Assembly (NCBI GenBank): GCA_009823505.1
Contig: VZQC01001592.1
Span: forward strand, 766,231-830,230
DNA: 64,000 nucleotides
Source of the DNA: Rhizomys pruinosus
Taxonomy: Eukaryota; Chordata; Mammalia; Rodentia; Spalacidae
Direction of reading: 5' to 3'
Every line of letters begins with the position of its first letter. The first letter of the stretch is position 1. Below are positions 12,816 to 25,629 of the stretch, in pieces. The position numbers were made by a program, and so were the translations under genes. Below the pieces are notes generated by a model. That model made no database searches. It saw only the letters and a program-made list of their open reading frames with translations, and was not told the DNA's origin.

Positions 12816-13478
12816 AACAAGGTGGTTCTTCTTAATTTTCTACCTAAAGAGGAGGGGTGGAATTGGAGTCCATAACATGGATCTCCATGCTAGCACAGGG
12901 ACCAGAGCTCTCCCTCTTCACCCTGGGTGCTTTTCCCAGGTTTCCATCGGGAATGGTGGAGTTTAACAGCTCAGCCTCCACACCCAGGCCAGGGAGTCCA
13001 TCGCCCCTAGGGAGCAGTCCTAGCACGCAATTCCTCAAGCCTGAGCACTGGGCTAGGAGTGCTGCTGGGCCTCTCTGTCAGCCTTGCTCACCTGTTGGAA
13101 GCAGGGCTGCCAGGAACTGGGGCTGGATTGGCTCTTGGGGGCCTGAATTATCATAGTGAGGAGCCCCAGAGCCCCAAGTATCATTGTCCTCAAGGAGTAC
13201 CTGAGAGCCGCGTACTGTGTTCTTGCTTTATATAAGAAGGGCCTCCCGGGACCTAGAGAGCTGAGGATGTGGCTGAGCCAGCCAGCCCTCGAGGGAAGCG
13301 CTGACATTCTGTAATTCAGATCTTCTGCTGTTCACAAGCCTTTCTCCAGCCTCACTCCTCGTCATACCATTTCTCCTGCTGCCTGGGTTAGCCGGAAAGG
13401 GTCTCATCTATAGCATACTAAGTACTTGCCCAGCCTCCAAGTCCTCGAGCCAACAGAGCTGTGCCTGTTGGGATGCAG

Positions 13479-13745
13479 GTTCTAGTTTGTCTTCCATTGC
13501 TGTGACAAAACACTCTGACCGACACCAACTTGGGGAGGAAAGGGTTTATTCAGCTTACATCTCCTGGGTCACAGTTCATCACTTAGGGAGCCCAAGGCAG
13601 GAACTCAGGGCAGGAACCTGGAGGCAGGAGCTGAAGCACAGGCCGTGGAGGAATGCTGTTCACTGGCTTGCTCCCTTGGCTCATGCCCAGCCTGCCTTCT
13701 TAGACTGTACACCACAACCTGCCCAGGGTGGCACCACTCAATCTC
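13479..13745 (-). mobile_element. LTR-like element, family A, truncated
   Basis: It starts TTCTAGTTTGTCTTCC and matches the elements at 23337 and 46719 through CCCAGGGTGGCACCACTCA, then the match stops. The left third of the LTR (in sense orientation) is missing. Confidence 0.65.
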
Positions 13746-14112
13746 CAGTCCTAAGTGGCCACAGTTAGTACCGCGTTCATCCGTTCAGCTGGCGCCATTG
13801 CGTGTTCAGTGTCAGAAGCAGCAATGACTGTCTTCTGTGGTGATCCAGACACTCAAGGCCTCCATGCTGCCCCTTTACCCTCGATTTCCTTTCCACTCAT
13901 TCGCTTATCCAATGAGGATTGGCCTGTGATGCATCTGCCTCTGTTCTGTTTGATGAAGATACGGCAGGTGAACACAAGAAGCCAAGCCAGCCCTAGGTCA
14001 GCCACTAATAGCATCCTTAAAACACCTGTGACTGTTTGCCACCGTGTCATGTTAGTAGGTGTTAGATAGTGAAGACAAGGGTACTGCGGTCCTGGTAGGA
14101 TATGTGACTTTT

Positions 14113-14615
14113 TTTTTTCCCTTGGGCGTTTCAGATTAATTTTTCTTTTTTTTAAATTTTTATTTATTTTTTATATATATTTTGTACAAGATTATGAAAT
14201 CTAGACCCGTGTCCCCCCCACCCCCCTACCCCATCAGAGCTCATGCATTCTGCCAAACATGCTTTTCATCTCTTAGTCTTTCTCAAAATTCTCCATGAGG
14301 AATTTGACTGATTTGAGCAGAAGTTCACTGTTTCGGTCAGTTCTTTGATGCAGTCCTTTCTGTTGTTGTTGTTGTTGTTTCCAATATGCATCACTCCCAA
14401 CTGCTTTGGACAAAAGCTCAAGGGGCCGTGCACAAGAAATACTTACAACTAGGTAATTGGCACTAGCATCCACAGATGAGGGATACTGTTCATCGTTTGT
14501 TTTTCTAGGACTGTGTTACTTCACTCAGCATGATGTCTTCTAGCTCCAGCCATTTTCCTGCAAAGCTCATGATGTCATCTTTCTTTACTGCTGTATAGAA
14601 CTCCACTGTGTAGAT
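14113..14615 (-). mobile_element. 5'-truncated L1 LINE fragment
   Basis: A T-rich left end (poly-A tail in antisense) is followed by the antisense L1 phrase GATGTCTTCTAGCTCCAGCC and ACTCCACTGTGTAGATG. A perfect direct repeat GTAGGATATGTGACTTTT flanks it (14095-14112 and 14616-14633), so the insertion is complete and severely 5'-truncated. A short GTT run lies at 14360-14380. Confidence 0.75.
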
Positions 14616-14984
14616 GTAGGATATGTGACTTTTCAATTCACAAGACTGGGCCTGGGGTATCCTGGGTCTCGGCACAGCATTCTTTCATTGTACCTTCCTG
14701 CCTTCTTCTTTTAGTCAATCTCTGGGCCCTTGATTCTCTGCTGAAGTGCCTAACGGAGTCAGTAACACAACCTTATATGAGAATGTGCCCTGGGCAGTGA
14801 GGCAGTGTGCCACACGTGTACAGGGCAGGCTTTGTTGTGCTGGCTGCTGCCCAAGCTGCCGCACACATTCAGACGCTGCCCGTCCACACTCGTCCTCGGT
14901 TTGTGGTTAGGGAAGTAGGTGGCTGCAAGTTTCACTTTCTCCTTAGTGATTTTTTTTAAGCCCTTCCAAATTTGGCTGTCCTTG

Positions 14985-15188
14985 GCTGGGATGGAGCTGT
15001 GTTGGTGGAATGCTTACCTAAAATGCAAAAGGTCCTGAGTTTGAAGCCCCCCTGCACCACATAATCCCTGGTGTGGGGGTAAATATCTGCAATCCCAGCA
15101 CTTGGGAGGCAGAAGCAGGGAAATCAGGAGTTCAAGGCCATCCCCTGCTACATAATGAATTTGAAGCCTCAAAACAAAAACAAAAAAT
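14985..15188 (+). mobile_element. B4 SINE (ID + B1 fusion)
   Basis: An ID-like left part (GGAATGCTTACCTAAAATGC...GAGTTTGAAGCCCC) leads into a B1-like right part (CAATCCCAGCACTTGGGAGG) and an A-rich tail. Confidence 0.8.
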
Positions 15189-17218
15189 TTTGCCACCCTG
15201 AGTGGACCTTGGGTATGAGGACTAGAGGAAGGTGTGGGTGAAGGTTAGGGATGGTTAAGAAGCTCGAAGAGAGCTACCCTTCACCTGTGGAGGAGAGGAA
15301 GGAGCTCATTTAGGGGGGGCTGCTGCTTCCCTCCCCTGAACACCTTTCTCCCACCCACACCACCCGCATCTCCCTCAGCTGTCAGCACTGCTCACATAGA
15401 ACAATGAGAGCTTGTCTGACTCTGGAACAGGAGGAGGAAGCTGAGGCTGGGGGATCAGGGAGACGATAATTGTTTTCCAAGTTGAGATTTTTGGAAGAGA
15501 GAAACTTTATTGCACTTGGATTATAAATAAACTTCTAGTCCACAGACCTTCTTGCCAGGCCACAAAGCAAACTCTTCCTTACCTCAGAGGTCAGGGAACT
15601 GCAGAAGTCTTTTGTGGGTGGGCAGGGACCACTGTCCAGCTTCTCTAGAAAGCTTTATCAAGGTCCTCGCACCCAGGGACCCTTATGTTCACCCCATCCC
15701 TGCTCTCTTAACTCCTGTCCTTAGTGTGGGAATATATGAGCTTTTCTGTGATGCTCTTTATTTATGATTCCCATGCCTTGAGAGGTGATGAGGTGGGCCC
15801 TGGTGTGGCATAGATTTTAAAGGACTTTGGCTTCCTCTGGGATTCCCCACAGATCCAGGATGGGCCGGTTGGGGTGTGCTGTAGTGTGTATGGTGCAGTT
15901 TAGTGGTGCAGTGGCGGACCTTCAGGTGACAGGACATAGACCAGTTTGAATTCAGGGATTTCAGTGGACCACATAAGCGGCTGAAGTGACCACATAAGTA
16001 GACTGAAGATTGCTCTACTCAGGCAGCCAGAGACCCCAGCAGCAGCCACTCCATGGACTTTCTGAAGTGGCAGAGACCTCGGCCACCCTAACCACCTTTC
16101 CATTAGTGGATGAGGAGCTGAAGTCACAGTGGAAAAGGGACTTGCCCAGAGTCCCCGTGGCTGCAAATGCAAGTTCTCTGCACGCCGCTGCCTCTGGTCA
16201 CCTTGGTGCTCTTGGGGTGCTTTTCCCCCACATGGTTTTAAATTCATGCAGCTCTCAAAGAGCTGTTTCGTGGCATGCCAGAGAAGCTGGTTTCCAGTTT
16301 GCTACCTTATTTAGATAATCCTAGAAAATTCTGTCATCACATCCGCACCTGCATCCGACACCACCCCTTGGTGTGGTGCTCCGGAAGCTCTGAGCAGTGG
16401 ATGTGCCCTCTGAAGGCTGCTCCGAGCCTGGCAGGTGAACCTGGACCTTCAGAAAATGATACCTGGGGCCTGGAGAGAGGCTGTCTCGGTGCATGCTGAT
16501 GGTGGGCCACCAGTTGCCGACCAGCATGCTGTTCTGTGAGTTGGCATGTGCTCTGTCCCTCCCAGCTGGCGGTTTTTTTGTCCAACGGGAACAGAAGGAG
16601 AGCCACATGTACAATGCTAGCTTTTCCAGTAGCTAAAGAAGCAAAAATGAAATAAATGAAATGCCCACAGGTATAATTAAATCCAACAATATATTTCACC
16701 CATAGACCTAGACCATTCGACATGTAATTAATATAAAAAGTGTTCTGTGCGCCCATGTACGCTCTGTACCTACAGTGCCTCCAAGCACAAACCAGATACA
16801 TTTCAAGTGCTCACGGCCATGTGTGGCTAGTGGCTACAGTGGTGGACAGCCCAGTCCCCCAGGGTTCTACCGCAACATCTCTTTGCCCCTCTCCTCTCTC
16901 TCCACCCCAAGCCCCATGCTGTGTCCCTTCACGTTGTCACCTTTCTTAGTCCCTTGACTGCCAAACATCTTGGGACATTTTCTCTGTACTTCGCTCTGTA
17001 CCTCTGCTGAGTCCCTGGCAGTCCACCTTCTCTTCTACCTGGTCTCACCATGAGACTCTCTGTGGACACTGAAGCCATCATCTTCCATGCACCTGACTGT
17101 GCCTTTCCTACCCTCTGTTGAATCTCTCCTGTTGGTTTCCATGACACCAAGCCAGCCCCTCCCTGGGTGGATAGGAACCAAAACCATAAGAGATCAGATC
17201 CTGGCCCAGACCCTTCTA

Positions 17219-17385
17219 GCCTCAAACTCATTACTTAGTTAGAGATAACCTTGAACTTCTCATCTTCCTTCTCTACATCCTCAGTGCCAGGATTATAGGC
17301 ATGTGCTACTGTTTCTACAGCACTGGGACTTGAACCCAAGACCCATTGCAAGCTAGACAGTACTCTGCCACCTGAGCTACATCTT
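17219..17385 (-). mobile_element. B4 SINE, split by a B1
   Basis: An antisense B1-like part (CCTTGAACTTCTCATC...GGATTATAGGCATGTGC) is followed by an ID part ending in GCCACCTGAGCTACATC. The end is repeated after the nested B1 as target-site duplication. Confidence 0.75.
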
Positions 17386-17543
17386 TTTTTTTTTTTTTTT
17401 GTCTTTTTAGAGACAGGGTCTCCCTGTAGTTCCAGCTGTCCTGGAACTCACTCTAGACCAGGCTGGCCTTGAACTCACAAAGACCGCCTGTCTCTGCCTC
17501 CCAAGTGCTAGGATTAAAGGCGTGCGCTACCACGTCCGGCTCC
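17386..17543 (-). mobile_element. B1 SINE nested in B4
   Basis: Antisense B1 with a long T tail, GTCTTTTTAGAGACAGGG...CCACGTCCGGCTC. It is flanked by GAGCTACATCTTT (17371 and 17545), showing it inserted into the older B4. Confidence 0.93.
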
Positions 17544-17820
17544 GAGCTACATCTTTAGCCAGTGCTGTTTCTTTAGCTCTTTTTTCTGACCTCTCTGCCT
17601 CTTCACTGCCTCCCTCTGCCTGTCAGATCACTCTCCCTGAGCTGTAGCTCTGATCACATTGTCCTGGCAAACACTGGCAGCATTTGAGGCTGTAATAGCA
17701 GGTACACACTTCTGCTATAATATTAAGTGAAAAAAGCAGGATACCAAATTATGTCTACAGTGAGATCACAGCTTTACAAAAACTAAACAAGAAACCTTGA
17801 ATAGATTAAAAAAATTTTAG

Positions 17821-18070
17821 GGGGCTGGAGAGATGGCCTAGTGGTTAAGAGCGCCGACTGCTCTTGCAGAGGACCTGGGTTCGATCCCCAGCACCCGCAT
17901 GGTGGCTGAGAACTGTCTGTAATTCCAATTCCAGGAGAACTCGAGTTCCAGGGGAATCTGACACCCTCTTCTGACCTCTGCAGCATTGCACGACACGGGT
18001 GCACAAACCTACATGCAGACAGTACATTCATACACATAAATAAATAAAATAAAAATAAATAAAAAAATTT
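17821..18070 (+). mobile_element. B2/B3-type SINE, long form
   Basis: Sense copy: GGGGCTGGAGAGATGGCCTA...GCAGACAGTACATTCATACA then AAATAAATAAAAT tail. It contains the doubled CCAATTCCAGGAGAAC / GAGTTCCAGGGGAA segment. Nearby AAATTTTAG and AAATTTAAAGG look like target-site remains. Confidence 0.93.
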
Positions 18071-18807
18071 AAAGGCAAGAAAAAAGAATAAAAGGAAATT
18101 TAATACTCGTTGTCTTTGAGTAGTTGATTTTTTTTTGTTCTTTTCTGTGGCTTTGAAATTTTCTACCATGAATACACATTTTATAATTTGAAAAATATCA
18201 GTTGGCTTATATTTTGGGAATTTAGACAGCAGGAGATTTTCAGTCCTTGTGCATCATGTGGCAGCTCCTCGCCCTGACACAGAATACCCTTGGGGATCAG
18301 GTATGAGCCCACCATGACTGTCAGTGTCTCCTAGTCAGCTGTTCTCTTTCTTGATCCTTCGTTCCTGCTAGTGCGGGCTCCCTGGTGTGCTCTGTCCAGC
18401 CCATTACTCTCAGAGTCTGACCATAGGCCCATCCTTAGACACTCCTCTCTGCAGTCTTCCTTATATCCCCTCTCCCCAGCAGGGATGCCTTTTTCTTGAT
18501 TCTTCTCTCCCCTTGGGCCTGTGTTGTTTGGCTTCATTGGCATTTGAATTTTCACCAATGTCTCTGCTACTAAAAGAGATGTTTCCTTTAGCCAGCCATG
18601 TTCACAGTGAAAAGCAAGAATTTCCCTGTTTTATATAAGTTTATCATTTTCATATTAAAAATAATACATATGATAGAAAAGTATTCAGTGGTGTGAAGAA
18701 AGAAGTGCTTGTAATTCCATCACCAAGAGGCATTTCAGAGTGTGAATGTTTCAAGTGTGTACATTTTAATAGCTTGGGTTCATGCTATACAATTCCATAT
18801 TCTCAGG

Positions 18808-19077
18808 GCTGGAGAGATGGCCTAGCGGTTGAGAGCTCCGACTGCTCTTGCAGAGGACCCAGGTTCATCCCCAGCACCCACATGGCGACTGAGAACCGTC
18901 TTTTAACTCTGGTTCCAGGGGAATCCGACACCCTCTTCTGACCTCTGTGGCATTGCACAACACGGATGCACAAACCTGCATGCAGACAGTACATTCATAG
19001 AAAGAAAGAAGGAAGGAAGGAAGGAAGGAAGGAAGGAAGGAAGGAAGGAAGGAAGGAAGGAAGGGAGAAAGAAAGAA
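18808..19077 (+). mobile_element. B2/B3-type SINE with expanded GAAG tail
   Basis: Sense copy from GGGCTGGAGAGATGGCCTAG to ACAGTACATTCATAG, followed by a (GAAG/GGAA)n run at 19000-19075 that replaced the normal A-rich tail. The flanks share AATTC(C/T)ATATTCTC. Confidence 0.93.
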
Positions 19078-19242
19078 AATTCTATATTCTCTTTTCTCCT
19101 CATTTGGCTCAATATGTAGTAAAATCATCCATGATGCTAAATTTCCTTTGAATGAAGCAATTTAAAGACGTTGAGGTAGTCCAGGCTCTTGTACCATAAT
19201 TTATTTAATCATTCTCCAATTGTTCAACATTTGCCTGTCCCT

Positions 19243-19488
19243 GTTTTTTTTTTAATTTTATTTATTTCTGTATGTGTATGAATGTACTGTCTGCATGCAA
19301 GTTTGTGCGCCCGTGTCGTGCAATGCCACGGAGGTCAGAAGAGGGTGTCAGATTCCCCTGGAACTGGAGTTCTCCTGGAATTGGAGTTTCACACGGTTCT
19401 AGGCCGCCATGTGGGTGCTGGGGATCGAACCCAGGTCCTCTGCAAGAGCGGTCGGCGCTCTTAACCGCTAGGCCATCTCTCCAGCCCC
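19243..19488 (-). mobile_element. B2/B3-type SINE, long form
   Basis: Antisense, ending CCATCTCTCCAGCCCC. It is flanked by CCTGTCCCTG on both sides. Confidence 0.94.
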
Positions 19489-19636
19489 TGTCCCTGGTTT
19501 TTGAATTGATAATCATCCATGGATGTAAAGCAGTGTTCTGGCTACTGAGATTTCTGTAGCATTTTTTAAGGTTCTTCATACATAGAACCAAAGTGCTTTT
19601 TAGAAAGGTTTTACTAGCTTGCACTCACCCCTGCAG

Positions 19637-19637
<1 letters not shown>

Positions 19638-19677
<40 letters not shown>

Positions 19678-19684
19678 CACACAC
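19638..19684. repeat. (CA)n microsatellite
   Basis: About 23 CA units with one GC interruption. Confidence 0.97.
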
Positions 19685-19941
19685 TGGTAACTTTTCTGGA
19701 GGATATGGGAGACTATTCTGTTTCCTCCCAATACAATTATCATGAAAAGAAAAACTTTTCTATTCTAATAGACAAAATGTTCCTTTTACTTGTATTTCTT
19801 GCTTACTAGCAAGATTTCACATTTTCATATAACTTTTCTAGTTCATTTTCATTTTTCACTTAGAAGAACCTTGCTATCCACATTTCCTATTTTCTGTTAA
19901 ATTCTAACCTATTTCTTACAGATTTATAAAATGCTTCATAT

Positions 19942-20163
19942 ATTTTTTTAATTTTATTTTTTTATGTGTATGAATGTACTGTCTGCATGCAGGTCTGTGC
20001 ACCTGTGTCGTGCAATGTGGCGGAGGTCAGAAGAGGGCGTCGGATTCCCCTGGAACTGGAGTTAAAGACTGTTTTCAGCCACCATGTGGGTGCTGGGGAT
20101 TGAACCTGGGTCCTCTGCAAGAGCAGTCGGTGCTCTTAACTGCTAGGCCATCTCTCCAGCCCC
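19942..20163 (-). mobile_element. B2/B3-type SINE, short form
   Basis: Antisense, lacking the doubled segment. The target-site duplication AAATGCTTCATATAT is clear (about 19928 and 20164). Confidence 0.94.
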
Positions 20164-20689
20164 AAATGCTTCATATATTAAGGGCATTATGTCTTCTGGC
20201 CTTTTATTTTTAACTCGGAATTTGGGAGGTCAGCTTGGTGGCAGAGGTTGGAGACCAGGAGGCCTTTGGCACTCATGTCTTCTCTGCCACGCCGCTACCA
20301 GTGGCTTACCAACTTTGGGGTCCTTCAGAGTGGGCTGGATGGCCAGTGGGGCCAGCTCAGTGTTCCTGTTAGGGTACCCAGTCAATGTTAGGCGAGTCAG
20401 TTACAAGGCTGTCCTGCTCTTGTAAGTACTAGTAAATGAAGGCTGTTGTCTCTCTGTGGGATGTGCACATAAATATGGGTGTTCCGAGGAACAATTAGCT
20501 AGAGTTTAAAAAAAAAAAAAGTTGTACAGTGTGGCCATTCCTGGCTAAAGGGAGAGCCGGGCAAGGTGCAGAAGAAACGCTGTCTCACTTGTCAGTGCTA
20601 TTTGCTTTACAAATTTGAGGGATGCAGAACCACAGTGAGATAACTTCATTCCCACTAGTGTGTCTGATCATACTAAATAAATAAGTAAC

Positions 20690-21295
20690 AGTGGCTGGGA
20701 GCATGAGGGGAAGGTTGAACCCTCACATATTGCTGGTGGGAATGTAATGTGGCGCAGCTGCTTTGGAAAACAGACAGGCTTCGAGAAAGTTCAGGCAGTA
20801 AGCATATGAGGCAGCAAGCATTCATAGATGTACACCCCCGAGATCTCAGACCATAGCTCCATGCAAGGATTAGCACATGAGTGTTGCCATAGGAGTGTAT
20901 TCATAACAGCAAAAGAGTACGTACAACCCACATACCCGTAACTGATGTGTAAAGAAACAAAGTATTGATGCGTGTCACAACACAAATAAGCCTTAAAATT
21001 ACGCTGTGAGATCCATGAGACTCAGTAGACTGTCTGGGATGGCATATAATTCTGTGTGTATGAAATGGCCATAATAGGCAAATCTGTAGGGACAGAATGT
21101 CGTGGATTAGGGTTTGAACAGAGCTGGGTGGGTGTGGGAAATAGGGAGTGTGTAAATGGGCATGGAGCTTCTCTTGTATGTGGAGAGCATGTTGCAGATG
21201 TTCTGTGAATCCACTATTTGTGACTACTCTAAAATGCTGAATTGGACACTTTAAGAGGATGAATTTTATGCCAAATGAATTATATCTCCCCAACA
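20690..21295 (+). mobile_element. Old L1 LINE 3' fragment
   Basis: Phrases ACATATTGCTGGTGGGAATG, GCTTTGGAAAACAGAC, GTATTCATAACAGCAAAAG and GCGTGTCACAACACAAATAA match the order of the 3' end of ancient mammalian L1. It ends with GCCAAATGAATTATATCTC. The left limit is approximate. Confidence 0.7.
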
Positions 21296-23336
21296 CCAAT
21301 AAGTGAGGGCAGCTAGAGAAGAATAAGCCTGGCCTCATTAGAGAGGTGGTGGTCGTTGTCACTCACAGCGGTGAGTCCCCTGGAGAGCATGCTGTGGCAG
21401 CAGGGGCCAAGGAGGACTCCCGCGCAAGCTGGCAGTGGCCGGGTGTACGCCCCACCCAGTCAGCAGTTCTTTATGTGACCAGGATCTATGAAGAAAGCCT
21501 GGGGCACCTACCACAAGGTGAGAGCGCCTCTTTATTAAAGAGACTAAAACAAAATGGGGGCCTAAATTAAGTTGGGGTAAATAGCAGCTTAGCAGAGTGG
21601 AGTAGGTTGGACTGATGCAGCCACCATCTTACTTCTGCCACTGTCTTGCCCTGTAACCTCAGGCAGGGCCTCTACCTTCCTCATCGGCAAGGCAGGCTGA
21701 TGCCACCTGGCTTGCTTGCCATACAGGGATTTGATGAAAGGAATAATCCTTACAAAAGTGTTTCCAAGCCTGGAGATAATTGTAGCCAATCATTCCAAGG
21801 TACCTGTCTTTCTTCACCTTTTGATCTGTCTTGTTTTTCCTGAGATTTTTATGAGGTACTGGGGCTGGAGCCTAGGACCTTGAACACGCTGTGAGCTGTG
21901 CTTCCAGGCTTCCTAAAATGTATTAAGCAGATGTGAATTATTGATTTATCAGCAGTTCGTGCTCTGGTTTTAATCATATTGCTATCTTGTTAATACACAT
22001 TGTACTTTTAGAATCATGTTATGAAGTGACTTTTCCCAAGAGACTGATATGGCTGGGGTGGGTGATGGGACAGACACATGGTCCACAATGAGGCTTGTAG
22101 GATGTTAATACTGATGCAAACATTTGGGTTTCATCTTACTGTTTATGGGACATCCTGGGGTCCTCAAACAGGAAAGCATCTGATACTAAGGGAGGCCCCT
22201 CAGGAGATGTGCCGGTTCTGTGGGGATTAGAGTGACAGTCCAGAGCGAGAAGATGCTAGCTGGAGGGGAGAGGAGGTGTTGCTGACTGGCTGGCTTCTGC
22301 CAGGACTGAAGAGGACAGAGTAGGCTTGCTTCTTAGTCCAGAGCCCCCCAAGATACAGCCAGCCACCTGGCCAAGAAAAGAGCTCACGACGGAAGCATGG
22401 ACGGCGTGGCTTTGGTCACCAAAGGCACGTGGAATAGTCTTTCTTTTAAGGAGAAGACTGTAGAGGCATTGCTATGATTGTTTTTAAGAAAAGTTTTAAA
22501 AAAGGTATTAAGTACCTAATTGAGCATGCATGGTACAGTATACAGGAATCGTGCCAATAGGTTTTCTAAAAGTATATAATTTAAGATTATCTATCCTTGA
22601 TTTATTTGATTTTATATCTTAAGGGGATTCTACCACTGTGTGGGACAAAGGACAGCCAGCGTAGGAGGAAGGAGCTTTGGCAGGCTGTCAACCCCTTTTA
22701 TGTGAGACTCATGTGGTGGTTAGCTTTGTGTTTATAAACTGGGAAAGGCTGGAATTTCGGCTGTCAATCGAAGGAGGTGGGAGGGCACACCTGTTGAGGA
22801 GGGCCCTTTCCTTCCAGGTCCCCACAGCAGGGGACATGTTCCTTAGTTCCAGGGTCTTAAGATGGTCTAGCTCCTTGAGCCTTGGTAAGGAAACATAGAA
22901 AATGGTATCTCTCCTGTTCGGCTTGTACTTAATTGGGGCTGATTTCAGACTTAGGTGTACAGAGAGGGTGCTGTGGTCGCCTGCTCCCTTGTGTGGAGGT
23001 GTCACCACAGCAGAAGAGGATCTGCAAAGGGGAGAGGGTGGGATGATGCAGTGGTTTATGGGGCAGAGAGTGCCCACAGCTGGGAGTTGGCAGATATGGC
23101 TAGTAAAGGCTCCCCGGCAGAAGTGCCCCGTAAAACACGGGTCATTCTGTTCACTTTGAATTTAAAAAAAAATGACTAGTATTTTTTTTTTTTGGTCTAC
23201 TAAGCCTCATATATTGTATGAGATCTACTTATGCTACACATTATGTGCTCTAGAAAGTATTCGTTGTTGTCTGAAATTCCAATATAACAGAACACCCTCT
23301 CCTCTGACCCTCATTGCTAAACCATCAGTCTGGGTC

Positions 23337-23735
23337 TGTTCTAGTTTGTCTTCCATTGCTGTGACAAAACACTCTGACCAACACCAACTTGGGGAGGAAG
23401 GGGTTTATTCAGCTTACATCTCCTGGGTCACATTTCATCACTCAGGGAGCCCAAGGCAGGAACTCAGGGCAGGAACCTGGAGGCAGGAGGTGAAGCACAG
23501 GCCATGGAGGAATGCTGCTCACTCCCCTGGCTCATGCCCAGCCTGCCCTCTTATACTGTACCCAACAACCTGCCAGGGTGGCACCATCCACAGTGGGCTG
23601 GGCCCTCCCACATAACTCAACAATCAAGACAATACTCCACAGACGTGGCCACAGGCCAGTCCAATGGAGCCAATTCCCCAGTTGAGGCTCCCTCAACCCA
23701 GGTGTGTCGAGTTGACACTAAAGCTATCCAGCACA
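23337..23735 (-). mobile_element. Solo LTR-like element, family A
   Basis: On + it runs TGTTCTAGTTTGTC to CTATCCAGCACA with TG...CA ends and imperfect terminal inverted repeats. A 5-bp direct repeat GGGTC flanks it. Read on the - strand, it carries the TATA-like and AATAAA-like order seen at 10605. Confidence 0.68.
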
Positions 23736-23849
23736 GGGTCCCTGGAAAATTCTGATTCCTCCCACTCACCACCACCATCTTTGTAAGTTCACCACACTGT
23801 GGGCAGCAAGATGAGTTTTGGAAACAGGAGCCAGGTCAAACAACGAATT

Positions 23850-23976
23850 GCTGGGCTGACCATGGTGCTGCACACCTTTAATCGCAGCACTTGGGATCAC
23901 TGAGTTCAAGGTCAACCTGGTCTACAAAGTGAGTTGGAGGCCAGTCAGGGCTGCATAGTAAGACCCTGTCTCAGCC
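23850..23976 (+). mobile_element. B1 SINE, internally deleted
   Basis: GCTGCACACCTTTAATCGCA...CACTTGGGATCACTGAGTTC shows a deletion in the middle. It ends AAGACCCTGTCTCAG without a long A tail. Confidence 0.8.
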
Positions 23977-24939
23977 TCTCGCTCCCTGCAAAGAGCGAAT
24001 TGCACAAGTCTCTCTCAGCCCGTGTCTCCATCGCCTTCTGTTCTAAGTCCGTTTATTCCTCCTCTGCTCTGTCTTGCAGTGCTATTGAATAGCAAGCCTA
24101 TTGCAGTGGAGCCTCTGAAAACTCAGACTCAGCACGGACCACAGTGTCTGAGGCCTGAGGAGATTTCTTGGATTCTTCTATCAAGGCCGTGCTGCACAAA
24201 CCCAGCCCTGTAACCTCATACCTGGCCCAAATCAAACCTGCAGACCTTGGGCAGCCAGAGATTGAGTTTCAGAGGTGCTGGGGTTGGAAGGCTATTAAAT
24301 ATTCACAGCATCCCCACCCCTCCGGGTTTCTATCCAGAGAACAGAATTCCAAACATTCCCACTCTGGTGAGCTTCCTCCCGGTGTGGTCTGAGGACCACC
24401 CGAGCCTTGTCTATCTAGACCTACACCAGTTTGTATGAAAAGCCAGAGTAGCTGCAGAGCTGAGATTTGCTGTAGTGTGGTGACCCCAACTCCACTTGCG
24501 GTAATGTGGGAGTCTTATGTGTACATAGGCACATACATATACACATTGCGATCCATGTACTTAAATATGTCTCATGAGGACAACCTTAACTGCCATTTCA
24601 AAGTCTCAGCAGTCTTTCCCATAGTGTTACACTTGTGGTTATTTACTAATTAAGCTTTTTACATAAGACACAACCTGTCCTTACTTTTAGTGTGCCTGCC
24701 TCCCTAGGGACCCAGGAAGAGGCTCGACATAAGTGATCACTATATCAGTGGAGCTGAGTGGGGCAGCATTTGCATAGAACATACTTGTGTCCAAAGTATC
24801 ATGTGTACATTAGGTTCCTCAGGTGTTTATAAACAGAATTCCAGCAGGTTTGACTGAGGCCTCATCTCTAGTCATAACCTAAGCTGAGCATCTTCTTTGG
24901 AACCATAAAGACTTGGTGGGCACAGATGCCTGCTTTTTA

Positions 24940-25165
24940 AAAAAGTTAATATTTCTTATTTATCATTTTTACTTTATGTGTATGAGTGAGTGCATTGCCT
25001 GCATGCATGTAAGTGCACCCATGTCCTTCAGTGCCTTCTGAGGTCAAGGAGGTTCCCCTGGAATTGGATGGTTGTTAGCTGCCATGTGAGTGCTGGGAAT
25101 CCGACCTGGGTCCTCTGCAAGAGCAGCCAGAGCTCTTAACTGCCGAGCCATCTCTCCAGTGCCCT
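24940..25165 (-). mobile_element. B2/B3-type SINE, older
   Basis: Antisense, diverged, ending CCATCTCTCCAGTGCCC. The flanks share AGATGCCTGCTTTT. Confidence 0.9.
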
Positions 25166-25629
25166 AGATGCCTGCTTTTCAGTGGACAAGTTTAATCTCT
25201 TTCACTCACAGTTCCAATCTGCTGATCCCCAGGACCAAGCCCCCGTTCTTCCCAACCCCACTACTTTCTTGATCCTAGCCAGTTTTGTGTTCTGTGTTTA
25301 GTGAATAGAGATGAACACTGAGGCACAAGCTTAGCAAAGCCATTTGGACCCTTCTTGGGTTACTGCCCGTGTTTTACCTGGATTTGCACTGTTGGCCGCT
25401 ATTGGCCTTCTGGCTGCAGGAAAGGTCAGATTACAGCGGGAGAGACTTGAGGATTGAGACCCGGGGATTAGGACCCAGAAGCTGTGGCAGCAGCCAGCTG
25501 ATAGTTACCTTGGAGTCCTGCCTCAAAACCCACTCTGACCTCTCTTTCTGGCCTTAGCGAGAAAAAACCACCCCTTCCCCTGTCCCACCAGCTCCTCACA
25601 TTCTCGATCCTGGATCTTTTTTACTAAGG

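Noticed and set aside
17821..18070. Functional tRNA gene in the SINE heads
   Set aside because: The A/B-box-like heads (GGTTAAGAGC, GGTTCGATCC) belong to tRNA-derived SINEs with long 3' bodies and target-site duplications.
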